Positions 11,821 to 24,560 of a DNA stretch of 64,000 nt are shown here, piece by piece (position 1 is the first letter of the stretch; each line of letters opens with the position of its first letter). A model generated the notes under the pieces. It was not told the origin of the DNA and made no database searches. It worked only from the letters and a program-made list of their open reading frames with translations. The translations under genes were made by a program, and so were the position numbers. This DNA is from Progne subis subis (lineage: Eukaryota > Chordata > Aves > Passeriformes > Hirundinidae), in the NCBI GenBank assembly GCA_022316685.1, contig JAKJHU010000037.1:359792-423791 (forward strand). The letters run 5' to 3'.

Positions 11821-12360
11821 CCTGCTGTCCTGGTTTTGACGGGATAAAGTTAATTTTCCTCCTAGAAACTGGTACAGAACTGTGTTTTGATTTAATATGA
11901 GAAAGATAGTGGTAGCATACTGATGGTTTAGGTTTTGCTCAGCAGAGCTTACCTAAAGTCATGCTTTCAGAGTGGGGAGGTGCAAAAAAACATAGGATGG
12001 AGCATGACCAGGACAACTGACCTGCACTGGGCAAAGGGATATTCCTAGTATATAAACTTGGGGGAGTTGTTCAGGAGGAGCTGATTATTGCTTGAGAATG
12101 GGCTAATCTTCAGTCAGCAAGTAGTAAGAAACTGTACTGTGTATCTCTTGTTTTTGTTGGGATTCATCTCTCTCTCCTCCTTTTTTCTTTTCTTTTTTTT
12201 TTCTTTTTTCTTTAATTTATTATTATATTTTACATTGTTTCAATTGTTAAACTTCTTATCTCAACCCAAAAGCTTTATTTCGTGTCCCACTGAGAGCAGA
12301 GAGTGAGCAGACAGCTGTGTAGTACTTAGGTGCTGGCTGAGGTTAAACCACAACACCTGA
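11821..12360 (+). mobile_element. solo ERV-L-type LTR (11826-12355) with 5-bp target duplication
   Basis: The 530-bp element starts TGTCCTGGTTTTGACGGG and ends GGTTAAACCACAACA (TG...CA, TGT/ACA termini). Its landmarks match the avian ERV-L LTR pattern as I remember it: GGGATAAAGTTAATTTTC after the start, a GGGATATTCC...TATATAAACTTGGGGG core promoter at about 12037-12064, and a pyrimidine-rich stretch at 12165-12215. Flanks are CCTGC (11821-11825) and CCTGA (12356-12360), a 5-bp duplication with one substitution, the length expected for ERV-L. No internal region is attached, so it is a solo LTR. The frames at 12088-12306 and 12330-12758 are incidental. Confidence 0.88.
12050..12058 (+). promoter_or_regulatory. 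TATA box of ERV-L-type LTR
   Basis: TATATAAAC just upstream of TTGGGGGAGTTG in the middle of the LTR, at the usual core-promoter position of this LTR type. Residual activity is unknown. Confidence 0.6.
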
Positions 12361-12699
12361 GCACAGAAATGAAATCAATGGAAAAAGTGCAGCAGAGATT
12401 TACAGGACTCTTAAGAGCTAGCACTCTTCAAAGGACAAATATGGGGCACTGCTGTGTTTCACAATCCAATGCACTGTGTCATTGCAACCCACTATCAAAA
12501 TGCTATAATTACATGTCAGCATGCTGTGCCAGAGTGAGATATCACTATGCTGACCCATCTCTAGCTAAGTTTAGAGGCTTCTCTGTTGTCTGCAGACAAG
12601 TCTACTCCAGTGATACTGGATCACCTGCAACAGGTAGCAGCAGCCTAGAATTTCTAGGACTTGAACAAATTTGTTATCAATGCACAACTGGATGCATCA

Positions 12700-12722
12700 T
12701 TTTTTTTTTTTTTTTTTTTTTT
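12700..12722. repeat. poly-T tract
   Basis: 23 consecutive T. No retrocopy recognised on either side. Confidence 0.9.
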
Positions 12723-15700
12723 CAAGTCACTTACTCAAGGCTAGGTTTGGGTGAATAGATGTGAAAAACCTCTATATTTGGGAAGATGTCTTTTGAGTCA
12801 AAGTTCTCCAGGTAATAAGGTTGTACCAGAAGGCCTCTACACAGTTTTGTTGTAAAATACTGAAATGCAGTCTACAAACTTTCTGTCCACAAATTCATCA
12901 GAGTGATTAAAAAAAGAAGGCTGGAGGATCAAGTACCAGTCCAGGCATACTGGATTCTCCAACTTCTTAAATAGTTTCTGCCTAAAGTAACAATAGACCA
13001 GCCTTCACATTCCATACATAAAAAGGGTCTCATGACTGTGTTCTCTGACAATGTTTTTGAGTGTTACAGGCTGACAATTTCAGGCTTGCAGTTGTTGAGG
13101 AAATTGCACATTCCGGAATATTTTCTGCAATCTGGTAAGCTTTCAGGGCTGAAACTGAGAACCATAGACCAAGTATGGACTTCTTATTGAGACAGAGGGG
13201 TTTTTTGTCCTGAATTCCTTTTCCCTTTCCCTTCCCTTCCCAAGCCCATGAAGCACATGCATTACAGTGTATTCAGTTGTTTTACCATATAGAAGGAAAA
13301 CTGAAGTACCATAGCAATAGGCAGTATGGATTTGAAATTATTTAATAATATGACAATTTATCAGATAATATGGTTATATATTTTTAAAGTTAACATATCA
13401 TATTTAAAATATTATAGATTCAGCTTTTATTCTGTGGAATAAAATTATAAATACATAATAAGATGACTTTCAGATTTTAAAATTCGTCTATATGAATCAC
13501 ATCCAAACTGAACTACTATCTGATATAAATCTGGGTAACTGCATTAACTGGTATAAATCTTGGTAACTTTTATCTTTGAAGAAACATTGCATAGGGAGTG
13601 AAAGTTCAGAGTCACACGTATCTGTAACTCAAGTTTGTAGTCGGTGTAGCTGTAAGGTTGATTCAGAGCTTTCAAGACCCTCCTTTGCTTATGGCTTAAA
13701 TCATGCACATGGATGAAGAAGGATAATCTGACTGTGTATTTTTGTCAAATAGGCCACCTCTGTCTTTTACTTTACTCACATCCTGAAAGCTCAGCAAGTC
13801 CTTAAATTCCTTGTTTAATTGAGGGCTCTGTACCATATGCTCACAAGTCAGTTTCACTCAGAAAAGTGACCAATATTATAGAAATGATAAATGGAGAGAA
13901 AGCTCTCAATGAAGATCATTTATCTTTTCAGCTGCTAAGATGAGACTTTTCAGAAGATACACATCTGCACTTTGAAGCTTGTTATGCCCATCTCTGTTAA
14001 GAGTATTTTTTCTATTATTTTTTCCTCCATGGTTTTTAGAAATTTTACATGACTAAGACAAAGATGAAGATCCTGCCATGCAATGACAGGCCCAAAAATG
14101 TATTTTCTTGCATAAAAATATATCTACTTTAAAATATTGTATTTCATTATTTCAGTAAGAAGATGACACAGATGTTTCCAAGAGCTTGCAAGTGGAAATT
14201 CTGAGCAACTGGGATTTAAAATTGAGACATAAACTTCTTAAGATAAATAATTCAAACAGAATTTCCAAAATTTTCTTCTTGATATTAGACATATAATAAA
14301 AGGAGATTCCTATGTAGATGATAAGTTATAACCACATTTCCAATTTTTTTTTTCCAAAATGTATTTATTAACATTTTCTTGCATAAGAACATGTTCATGA
14401 AATGCATTATGATCAAATAAATGCTTCCACTCTTCTTTGTATTTTAGAATAAATTTCTCTTTATCAGATTAACTGGACACTGTACAGTCACTCCAAAGGC
14501 ATATGAACCTTCTTCCACAGATACATGGTAGTGGGGGGGAAAAAAGTAATTAAATCAATATGGAATTGGACATAGATCAGGACTGAATTTTTAAAAACAA
14601 ACCAAGTAAAAATAAATATGAAACTCTTTTTCTCTTCTTTTTCATATTAGCCAAACCATGCTTCATAATAAACATGGTTTATATAAGGCACACTATGCAA
14701 ATTCCCATGCTCCCCAGAACCATTGCAGAGAAACAGTGTCCTGCAGCTTTCTTCCCATAAATAATTATAAGGTTTTATGTCCTGTGATATTTGTCTCCTA
14801 TTCCTTCTATCTTCTATACGCTGTTGAATGCTCTAGGAGTATTTTCTGTTACTAACACAGACCTCCAAAGGAGCTTGTACGAGTAGGACCTGAGCTATGA
14901 CTGAGGTTTTTCCAGACAATAGAGGCAGAAGGGGAAGCTGCAAGTAGTTTGAGTTAGCAAGGCAGTTGCTTGGTTCTGTTTCCTGCCATTGTTTATTTCA
15001 CCTAATTATTCAAACATATCAAGAGGCAATTCAAACAATCATAACTAAACAGGAATATCTACATGCTTTTCTTAAAAATACAGTTACTGCCTCAAGCACT
15101 TTTGAATTCAGTGGCTTAAGTTTTAAAAACCTATGAGCAAAATCATGTAAATCTGCTTTTGTGATGGACATGTCCTTACGACAGTTTTGCTGCAGAGAAG
15201 GAACATGCCCTTATAAAATAGGGTTCTTGAAAATTGAAATTACTTTGCTAAAGTGTGTGGACATCCAAAAAATCGATCTGTGGATTTGGTAGGAGAAAAA
15301 GTACCTTTATTTTCCCATATAACTTTTGCTGAAAATCATCTGAAAACTGAAGAATTCCTTTTCTGATAATAATCACAGTACTAATTACAACTTAAATTTA
15401 GAAAGGGAACAAGAACCAGAAAAACATTTCCTGAGAACTTAAAGCTTGGTATTCCATCAAGTACTGTTACATGACCACGATAAGTGCCTTTGTTTCATCA
15501 GTTCTGCGGCTCATATATTTTAAGAAGGTATTGTGGTTCCCTTCAGTAGCTTCAGATTTCCCTTGCAGAACATGTAGGAAAGGTTCCTGATTAACATTCT
15601 GTGTGTTCCTGGCCAAAGTGCCAAACCCGCTAAGAGCATAGAACAACTTTACATGATACTTGCACTGGTTTTGATCCTTCAATCCCTTTCTAGGTGAGCA

Positions 15701-17710
15701 CTGAAGAAATGAATCCTTGTCTTTTCTTTGTCTTTTATTCCAATAAGGCAGCAGTCTCCCTAGTCACTCTTATAGGATTTTTATCTTCACTGTGTTAATC
15801 TGCATGTAACTTCCTCAGGTATCACTGGAGGTCTAACACAGTATAATTATTCTTAGTCATACTCTAAAGCCTTCTTAGTGTGCAGCATATCAGGATGTGA
15901 AAGCATAAGCCAACAAATGCACTATAGGGAGTATCAATGTGGACTTTGCACAGCAAATACTGGACTTCAAAATGTTGACATTTCTGTACATGCCAAGCAG
16001 GCCTACATCTTGATTGCACACTGATTCCTCAAAGAAACTAGAATGTTCCTCATGGGCAGTTAATCAAGGGATTGAACATAATGTGTCCGAATCTATATTG
16101 CCTGAAGGAGAGCTCCAGATGACCACTTCAAGCCCAGCCACCACACCAACCCTAAGATAACTCAGGTCCTTCCCGGCCCAGTACCTCAATCCCCTAATGC
16201 AGGACCTAAGCCACTACCTGCAAGTCAATTTTGTATAGAGTATGATTTGAACCACTGTGTGAAATGTTCTATTCTATATTCTAACTTGATGAATAAGACA
16301 CTAATTCACATTCACCAGGGACATATGCTGACACACAGCAGCAGAAATACTCAGGAACATGTCTGGTGAGACACAAACATATCTGTAAGTTGTTCTGAGG
16401 GAATATACTAGAATGTTGGAGTCATAAAGGCTGTTTCTTGGTATTTTGGTAAATATACTTGCTTGCATGAAAATTTGTGAGTGTGTCACCAAGTGCCATG
16501 ATAATGAAAGACTAACAGATTTTTGGGAGGTTTTTAAATGTGATTAACTTCACTGTTATGCTCAGATCATGCAGAAACCAAATATTGGTTGCTGTAGTAA
16601 GTATTGGCTTAAAGACACATCTTTAAGCCTCACTCGTCAGCTGCTCATTCCACAGGTCTTCCCTGGGAGCACTTGAGGACATTTCAATAAATTGATACTG
16701 ATCACAAATGGCCTATGGTATACATCACTGATACCATGTCTATACAGGAAGCCACAACACTAAACTCCAGAAAGTTTTCTGTAAAAACAGAAGCCGCTAC
16801 CTTGCCTAGTGTGAAGACGATATCCTGCCTCAGCAATTCTCCCAGCCTACAGAGGCTTCTGTCAACACCTTAAAATTTGAGATTATGAAATTTCAGTTTA
16901 AGTGCCTGCTCTTAGGAGGTTCTATCTTTAATAGAATTATTGATTTTATTTCCTTTACAAAAAATGAGAAAATCAGTATTTTTTTTTTCTCCAGTATTTT
17001 TGTATGTTCCTTGTCCCTGCTTTTCTGCATATCAGTGATAAAGTGAGTTTCTGACCATAAAAAGGAGTGAAATAATCTTCCTAGTTTGCAGTCCACATTT
17101 TCCTAGGAGGAAAAATAGTGTCAATAAGACCTTCTGTCTTCTACTAGTCTCTGTCTAGTTACAGACTAGTGAGACCTGTTAACCAGCAGATGCAGAAAGG
17201 TAAGAATAAATTGTTGTTACCCAAGAGTTTGGAATTTTGTAGCTCCTGCTCTGTCAGGACAGGTTCATGAGGCAGGAGGCAAAGTGAGATTCTAGGTTTT
17301 GTTAGCGTTTTAGTTATGGCAAAGCTTCCCTCTGGCCAGGATAATCTTCTGTGATATGGTCTTACAGGCTTAGAGACACATTAAAGCCATTAAAAACAGT
17401 TTTCAGAGTGCAGGTGATCAGTCTTTTGAAAATACTCAGCAGACATTTTGATTTGTCTTGAGACCACCACCATAAAGTGAAGGCCCTCAAGACAGCAGTC
17501 ATTTTCTGAATGAAGTCCAAATTTCCATAGGAGCAATCTGTTCATGCCCTTGTGGATATGCCATACATTTCCTTACTTGCCATGTATCAGTATTGTTTTC
17601 ACAGGATTTTGCTTCAAAACACCCAGACACAATGTCTCTGGAAGACTTCCTATGATACTAGTGATGAAATCACAGAATTATCATTTGGTTCAAGTCCTCA
17701 ATAAAAAAAA

Positions 17711-17726
17711 AATATATATATATATA
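17711..17726. repeat. (AT)n microsatellite
   Basis: Eight AT units preceded by a run of A. Confidence 0.9.
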
Positions 17727-18044
17727 AGTTTTGGTGCTGTTCATAGACTTTATTGGAAAGGAAAGATAAGTAATATTTTTGAAACAAATAAAGTAAGATA
17801 AATGGTTGCCAATATGCCAGAATGTTGAAAAAATACCGTTAATAGGTATATCATATAAAGTGTTTCACAGCACCAGGTCACTTACACGTGGCTTGATTTA
17901 TGGTTTTCCTCTAAACATTCTCATTCATTTTGAGCTTTAACATGCTCATCAGAATTACTTAAGCTAATCTGCTTGATTGCTGCTGTAGCAGCTCTTGGCT
18001 TGATGTCTGCTTAGTTTCAGATTTTGTATTCAACAGGCTCTCTC

Positions 18045-18058
18045 GTTGCCCTAGCAAT
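18045..18058. promoter_or_regulatory. RFX-type X-box motif
   Basis: GTTGCC, 2-bp spacer, AGCAAT: an imperfect inverted repeat fitting the RFX consensus (GTNRCC N0-3 RGYAAC) with one mismatch in the last half-site base. RFX factors bind such sites in ciliary and other promoters and enhancers. Chance occurrence in 64 kb is possible. Confidence 0.4.
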
Positions 18059-18063
18059 ATGAC

Positions 18064-18152
18064 TCACATACAGTACAAGGCAAATGCCACGGTGCTGCCA
18101 GTCACAAGAAACCCATAGAAAATGGAAGCGAAGTATTTGGTAGTTTCTTTTT
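18064..18152 (-). CDS. possible terminal exon ending in a transmembrane segment (uncertain)
   Basis: On the minus strand a pyrimidine-rich stretch followed by CAG ends at 18153, a plausible splice acceptor. The frame then runs from 18152 to a TGA at 18066-18064. It encodes about 29 residues: a charged start (EKETTK), then a hydrophobic segment FASIFYGFLVTGSTVAFALY and a Cys-Met C-terminus, like the end of a tail-anchored or single-pass membrane protein. The frame is open for 46 codons (18204-18067). I recognise no family, and no upstream exon with a matching donor was found. An open frame this short is common by chance, so this is a hypothesis only. Confidence 0.15.
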
Positions 18153-18345
18153 CTGACCACAGGGTGTTGATGGAAAGAAACAAGGCAGGACAATCATGCT
18201 GTTTTCACATTTTGCTCAAGTGCCAGGAGGCGGTTCTTTCACAGTCACTGCAATTGTTCCTGTTTAACATGGAAGCCTTAAGCCAGACATAATTAGACTT
18301 TTTCTTGACAAATCATTTGTGCAAAGTCTTGACAGGTTGAAAACT

Positions 18346-18776
18346 GAAACGGTTGTGCTGCATTCTTCAGGGTCTGAAACAGACAAGATTACAGAGAAAT
18401 GAAAGCAAGTACTGTGAAAGCTATAACTTGCAGAAATATGTGTCTAGTGCGAGTACAAAGTCTATGTCATGTTTGATCAAAACAATTAGACAGAATATTG
18501 TCTCATGCTTTGCTGGTGTTATAATACAGTATATTAGTAATATATAAGGGCTGTATTTCACTAGATAAATTCTGTGCCAAATGACATGCAAACACACCAA
18601 AAAATATAATATGCACATATCTGATATTACTGCAGAGCAAAGTAAGTGTGTAAGTCTTACAATTTGAGCTCATGTAACAACTGAAAGCTTCTTCCAGTAA
18701 GATGGGCTATTACACTGGAAAAAGAAAAATTCCATGCAACTGTTATCATATATTGTCAATACACTCAAGAAAATAT
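18346..18776. other. unique AT-rich DNA
   Basis: No feature recognised. Confidence 0.5.
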
Positions 18777-18822
18777 TCACAGAATTATAAAATCATTTAT
18801 GTTGGAAAAAACACCTTACTGT
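18777..18822 (-). mobile_element. short CR1 3' terminus remnant, minus strand
   Basis: TCACAGAATTATAAAATCAT followed by TTATGTTGGAAAAAACACC is a mutated complement of the CR1 3' end (consensus form: CACAGAATCATAGAATCATT..GGTTGGAAAAGACC). Only about 45 bp is recognisable, a severely 5'-truncated and old copy. Confidence 0.7.
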
Positions 18823-21800
18823 TTTGCTGCATCTGAGATATTCATATTCTTCCTATGCATGGTAGGATCAGTAATAAGATGTGCTCAGTTATGTCATGGT
18901 TAGATGACACAGATGTAGACGTTTTGAAATATTTGCAAATTTTTTAATCGCTACATAATGAACAAAGTCCTCAAACATCTTAGTTTCTACTCTTGCTTGC
19001 AAATACCATATTTTCATGGAAATGCATAATTGTAACTAGGGTTCAACAGCAGATTTATAGTTATAATGAAGGGTTTTATGAAACATACTACAGGAAGCTC
19101 CTCAGCACATTAGAATGCAAATAATTGAATCAGTGCTTTTTGTAGTGCGTCCTGAATGTCTGGTGAAATAGAACTAGTGATTATTCCCTGTAACATTTTT
19201 TTGTGTTACTTCACAAAAGGTAGCAATTTGTAATAAAACTGTTTGGTAAGCTAGTTCTAAAGCATCACACCAGATCTTTTCCACTTTCCAAGATCTTTTC
19301 CAAGGCATTATCAAGAAAACTCTGTACAATATAAATGCAGGAAAAATACATTCCACAGTCACAGGTGATCTTTCAGCTTTATGGACAGACAAAATTCTCT
19401 CAGAGGTTGCCAAGTCCTAGTGATATGTTCTGCACAGGAAAAACAATAAAAGAAAGCACCGCCTCTTGTAGTGAAATAAATCATCAGCTGAAACGTTCAA
19501 GTTGGCTTCAAGTTTTGCAATCTCACCAAGATGTGGTTCCTGTGTACCATTATATGTGTGTGCAAATACATACATGTGCATGTGTGTGCATTCAAAAGAT
19601 CTCAAAAGAAATGTTCTTGCAGAGGTCAAAAAGCACATGGAAATTCCAAACTCCTGCATAGCTTCATGTTCTTTGCTATTTCATCGACTTTGTGGTGAGA
19701 GGGAGCATCATGTCCTTCTTATGGCTTTCTTTAACAGAATAATTAGTTATCATATTTCAGAATTATCTCAACAACAGATAGAATTTCTTGTCCAATATTT
19801 AGAGAGGAATAACGTCTCTGTAGCTCAATTCATCTTTCTGTTGTCCTGTCCTCTATCTGTTCATTAAGTGGTTAAGGAATCATACTGAGTTGTGCCTGTA
19901 TAACTTTTATCTCATGTGACTCTGGCTTAAACTCAATCATCTGCACTTCTTAAACTGACTAATTCTCAAAAAATTAAGGTTAATAATAAAAAATCAGATT
20001 GTAACCCAAGTAAAATTATTTCTGCCATACACATTGTCTTTTTCTTCTGCAGCCGCACAACAATAAATTTCTTGTTCATATGAATGAATTTTACCTTCAG
20101 AAGCTTATAAATGTATTCTTTCAACTGCATTTTTACTGTAATCCAAACTTGTTTAAGAGACCAAAAAACACTTGCTAAATCTGTTTGACTCAGAACATAT
20201 GCTTAAGTCTTTGTTGTAGCTCATTCAGAAGTGCTTTTGTGGCACAGAATGGATTAGTTAGATGTAGCAAAAGGTAGTAATCAGCAAATGATTTGTGATA
20301 ATATGTAATTTATTAAAGATTTACTTACAAACCACATGTTAAAAAGCATTAGGACTATCTCTGCTTTATTATTTTAAGCAGTGCTTTTCACTTCAATTGC
20401 AAGTAGTAACTTCTCAGCTTCAGAAGAGGTCTCATTTTTGCATGACAAATCCCTCCTGTACTTTTACTCTGAACGCTGCCTTCTTTTAGTTGTACTACAT
20501 TTCTAAAGTTCAGTTCTGTGTAGTTTCACTTCCCACTCACCTTTCTAATGTTTGTTAACATGGCTGTTCTTAAACATACTGAATTATGGAAAAAATGAAA
20601 ACAAGGCTGCCCATAGGCAGCTCAGTCATGTATGTCCATGTGAAAGTTGCCAGCACACTGCCTGGGGGAAAGCAACCTTTCTGCCTTGAGATACCAAGAT
20701 ATGCTGTCAGCATTTTCTAGGAAAAAATGTGTTTCTGTTTTAAGTACAAGAATGAAAAGAATTAGAGGGAAAAAAAAAAAAATAAAAAATTGAGCTCTGA
20801 GGATAGCATAGGGGTGTGTTTATAAGCAAAGCCCCTGGTAAGTCATTAGTTCTCTATCATTTTAGTCAAATACTAGCTTTTTATCATTTTAGACAAATAC
20901 TAGCTTTAAAATACTGAAATATTTTTAATGTCTGATGATTGACATTGTGCTTCAGAATGTCTGCCTACCTGGGGGAGGGGAGGTGTAAAAGTTGTGGGAA
21001 TGGTCCTGTGAAAGGAAAAATAAGAGGAAAATAAACGTGGCACTGGCTGGGGTTGCAATTCATAGTCAAATGATGTCTATGCATGAAGAGTCACTGGGAA
21101 TGACACCTCCTTTCTTAAAGACATTGAGCGAATAGGAACAAATACAATGGATTCTGAACTGAAATAGATATTCTCTAGGCATTTTGTAATAGTTATGAAT
21201 TTCTTGCCAATGTAGAAAAAGCCAAATACAAATTGCTTGTATTCATTTAAAAAAAAAAATATTTTGGGCTTGATTAATATTATCTTATTTATATTAATGA
21301 AATCCAGTATTTAAAAAAAAAAAAAATTAAACTCCTCTCAAAAATATCCAAAGCAAACACACATCTGGCCACAGCCACCATTGGAGACAAAAAAATTGTC
21401 AAGTTCTAGTTTGACCCAGCAAAAACAGCTGCTGCCACTCTTCTGCTGAGCGGTGCACCTGTGGATGCTTAACACCAGCACACAAATCCATGGGTTACAG
21501 CCCTGCTCATGTGCTTTTCTGTCCTCTGCAGCCAGTAAATTCTATGTGCTATAAAGTTCCTCTGCCATTAACCTGCTGGCCCTGTGCAACAACAGTACAG
21601 AGGAATGATTTTCATTCCTTAGAAAGCTGCCTGAAGTCTCATTTCTGTCTTCTATCACAGCTCACTTTAGGTAGCCCAACTGGTGCTAAAACTGAGCTGA
21701 GAAAAATTGGCTCTCAGTGATAGTCATTGTATTATCTTTTATTTTTATGAGCCCAGTGTTAAAGAAAAAAATCCTTTCATGTAAAATGATATGGTTAACA

Positions 21801-24199
21801 TGAATGGAGAAAGATGGAAACAGACAGCAAGAGTAAAAAGGAATAAAGGAAATTATGTTGTTTGAAATATGACCCAGTAAATGGGTGTACTTAAATCAGT
21901 GTTGCATGAAGACTCATCCAATTTTTCCCATAAGTAAGCTTAGGAAAATAAAGACATGTATAAATATGAAATTTTCATTTATATACGACAGTCACCAAGT
22001 AGAAGGTAAATTTTTGAAAGCAATAAGAACACCTTTGTAAATACAGACAAAACACCCTGAAATGAATTGGGACAACAGGAGCAAATTTCTGTTGATTCTA
22101 ATGGATTTAGGATTAAGTCCTAAACAACAAATTGGAGAGGGTATTCCATAATAAACAGGAGTATGAAACTCCATGTTTGACACTGAGTTAAAATAGCCAG
22201 TGAATCAATCATCTCTGGTGCTGGTGATGTACAGCGCCCTTACTGAGTGATGCTGGCAGTACTGGCACACGCTGGGGCACAGGTAACACCAGGTATCCAT
22301 GGTGCAAGTCAGCAGGAATGTCAAGACAGCAGAATGCAGTGCCCAAGAGTAAAGGAAATGTTGAGAGATATGAGTGCTTTTGCAGGAAGGAGAGAATTTA
22401 GTTTTCAATAAAACCTCAAGTGAGACTGTCTCAAATCCAATTCACTGAAAAGTCAAAGAAAAAAATCGACTTTGAACCATGCTGTGATTTTCTCCTGACT
22501 AAAGCTTCATTGGAATAAATTAATTTTATTAAAACTTTTTCTACAGACAATAAAAATGTAAAGAGAGGATTTCATCCACATGAGTGGCCCAACAACATTA
22601 CAGTACCTGAACAAAGCAGGGAAAAATCTCTACTTAGGAGACTACAGATGAAAATCCTAATTTTGTGAACTATGTCTGGAAATTGTAAGCACCTTCAGAG
22701 ATCTGGGACAGTCTGGTCTGAATAATATCACTGCACAGCCAAGCACCCACACGAGAGCCCAGCTTTTTCAAGCAGTCAGTGCAGTCAATTTGATAATTCA
22801 ATCTACAAGTCATAGCAGCAGTGTCTGGGTGATAGAAGGAAAGATATACATCGTGATTTACAGAGAAGTGTACAGCCTTCTAACAGAGACAAGAAGGCAG
22901 TATAGACTTCAGAGAAAAAAAAGAATTTTTTTTAGCAGAGACAATAGAAAAGATTAAGGGAAACAACAGGAAGCTCTACCTAGTAAAATGGTAGTGTGTT
23001 AATTTCCATTTCTTATGAGGAAACATTTTCATAAATAAAATGAAGTGGAAATAAAGTGGGAATGCTCTCTTGTGGCAGTAAGTTGTACTGGTCCCTTGCA
23101 AGCAGTATTGGCTTGATTAATTTCAACTAATTTGAAATGTAAAATCTGAAAGAAAGAATAATATGTCTATGGTCATACATCATGAGGTTATAACAGTTGG
23201 ACTGCCTGGGATCCAGGAGATTCCAGCAGATGTCCAGTGTCCCAAAACTCCCATCATCATGATATGCTGAACCAGGGATGGGGAATTCCTGTTCAACACA
23301 CACTGCAAGAAAAATTGTGATTAAGTTTTTGTGGTCCTTCCTCATGTTTATCTGAGCTTGTTCTCTGCCAATTAATTTTCTTACAAGCCTGACACAAAGT
23401 CAAACATTAAGAAAGCAAACCATACAGTTGTATCGGTGACAGAAAATGAGTCAGAGCAGAGTGTATTCTGTGTTCTATAGCTCAACTCTGTCCTCTGTAA
23501 CAGGTCATACATCTGACTGCCAGGGAAATAAAATATGGAGAATCTTACAGCTGCTAACAAGAAAAAATTGCCTTATCATAACTCCTGCAGAAAAATTACT
23601 AGCCAAAAGTAGAACCATCATCTCAGCCTCAGGTCTGTAAATATAACAAAATTTTGTAGTTAAAATTAAAAAAGGAACAATATTTGACTGGTTTAAAATC
23701 ATGATATGCATAGTCTATCATTATGAATCACCAAGCAATTGGGCAAGACTGAAATCAATACAGCACCCAAGGCTCTCTCAGGCAAAAATATGTTTGAAAG
23801 AAATTAACATATCTTCACAAGATGTGTCAATTTTTTTTTTCCAGTTGAATATGTTTAGTAAACATATTTATTAGCAAGCTAGTATTAATTAATGAGAGTA
23901 TAGCCATCTTTGATAATGTCAATAATGATGCAGGAATCACTGATTCTCCAGTGAATGGCTTGCACCAACACCTGTGGATCTTCTTGCATAATCAGTGTGA
24001 TTAGCCTCTGATAAACTGCTATACTTCCCCAATCTTTTAGCCAGTGCTTTACTCAGCTTATATGCTGCCTCCTATAAACATTTCAATCTGAAACAATTTC
24101 AGGAAAAATATTATTCCCAGGGTAGTGGGTCTGTTTGCATTGCTTCTACCAAGCAGTTTTCTGAAAGGCATCCCCTGAGCTTACAGCAGTCTGCTTGCA
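18823..24199. other. long unique AT-rich stretch, no gene seen
   Basis: About 5.4 kb. It includes the 27-bp duplication at 20855-20908, A-rich runs near 20770, 21250 and 21312, and slightly GC-richer unique patches at 21360-21720 and 22200-22400 whose identity I do not recognise. A 121-codon frame at 19502-19867 has no domain. Confidence 0.5.
20855..20908. repeat. 27-bp tandem duplication, one mismatch
   Basis: Two 27-bp copies (20855-20881, 20882-20908), each containing TATCATTTTAG.CAAATACTAG, differ by one T/A substitution. Confidence 0.85.
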
Positions 24200-24560
24200 A
24201 CATTTCAATTGTTTTATTTCTTCTTTTTTTCCTTTCTTGGTTGTTGCTCTAAATTAAACTCTATTGGAGACTGCAGCATTTCATATTATAACAATGCTTG
24301 TCAGGAGTTCTTTACTGTGCATGATAAAATGTAAACTCGTTAATTAGCTTTTTTTTGTAATAAACATTGGAAACTACTTTAGCATCTTAATCAGCAGAGT
24401 TTCAAAGTTTGGAGGGTTTTTACTTGCCTCTGCTGCTCTTCTTTTTTTGCTATGCTCTATTACTCTGTTGAAAGCTATTGTTTACAGTTTATCCCATTAT
24501 TGATGAGCAGTGTGTTTTCCTTTGCTATTTTTAACTAAAACCGAATATTTTATTAAAAGT
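24200..24560. other. unique block with homeodomain-like words
   Basis: Contains GTTAATTAGC at about 24339, TAATCAGCAG near 24388 and TTGTTTAC near 24478 in sequence free of repeats. Such mixtures are often seen in vertebrate conserved noncoding elements, but there is no direct evidence of conservation here. Confidence 0.2.

Larger units (their letters stand above)
12361..17878. other. long unique AT-rich stretch, no gene seen
   Basis: About 5.5 kb of unique-looking sequence. It contains a 23-T run (12700-12722), an imperfect direct repeat around 13525-13570 (ATAAATCTGGGTAACT / ATAAATCTTGGTAACT) and an (AT)n at 17711-17726. Sequence at 12370-12410 (GTGCAGCAGAGATTTACAGG) vaguely resembles CR1 but is too short to call. 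No exon, RNA gene or further LTR is supported. Confidence 0.5.
17880..18345. promoter_or_regulatory. candidate conserved noncoding element with X-box motif
   Basis: This block has less low-complexity sequence and denser transcription-factor-like words than the flanks. A near-perfect RFX X-box, GTTGCC-CT-AGCAAT, sits at 18045-18058. A palindrome GCTGCTGTAGCAGC lies at 17979-17992. Homeodomain-type TAATTAG occurs near 18290. These are seen directly; the regulatory role and conservation are inferred and need an alignment. It overlaps the minus-strand exon candidate at 18064-18152, and the two readings are alternatives. Confidence 0.35.

Noticed and set aside
12330..12758. 142-codon plus-strand frame
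   Set aside because: Begins in the ERV-L-type LTR and ends across a poly-T tract encoding a Phe run. Not a gene.
16080..16220. CTCCAGATGACCACTTCAAGC-like sequence, considered as a CR1 3' end
   Set aside because: No TTCCAACC or ATTCTATG terminus follows. Too weak to call.
21360..21720. Slightly GC-rich patch, considered as another LTR
   Set aside because: No TG...CA termini with flanking duplications and no TATA/poly-A layout could be found.
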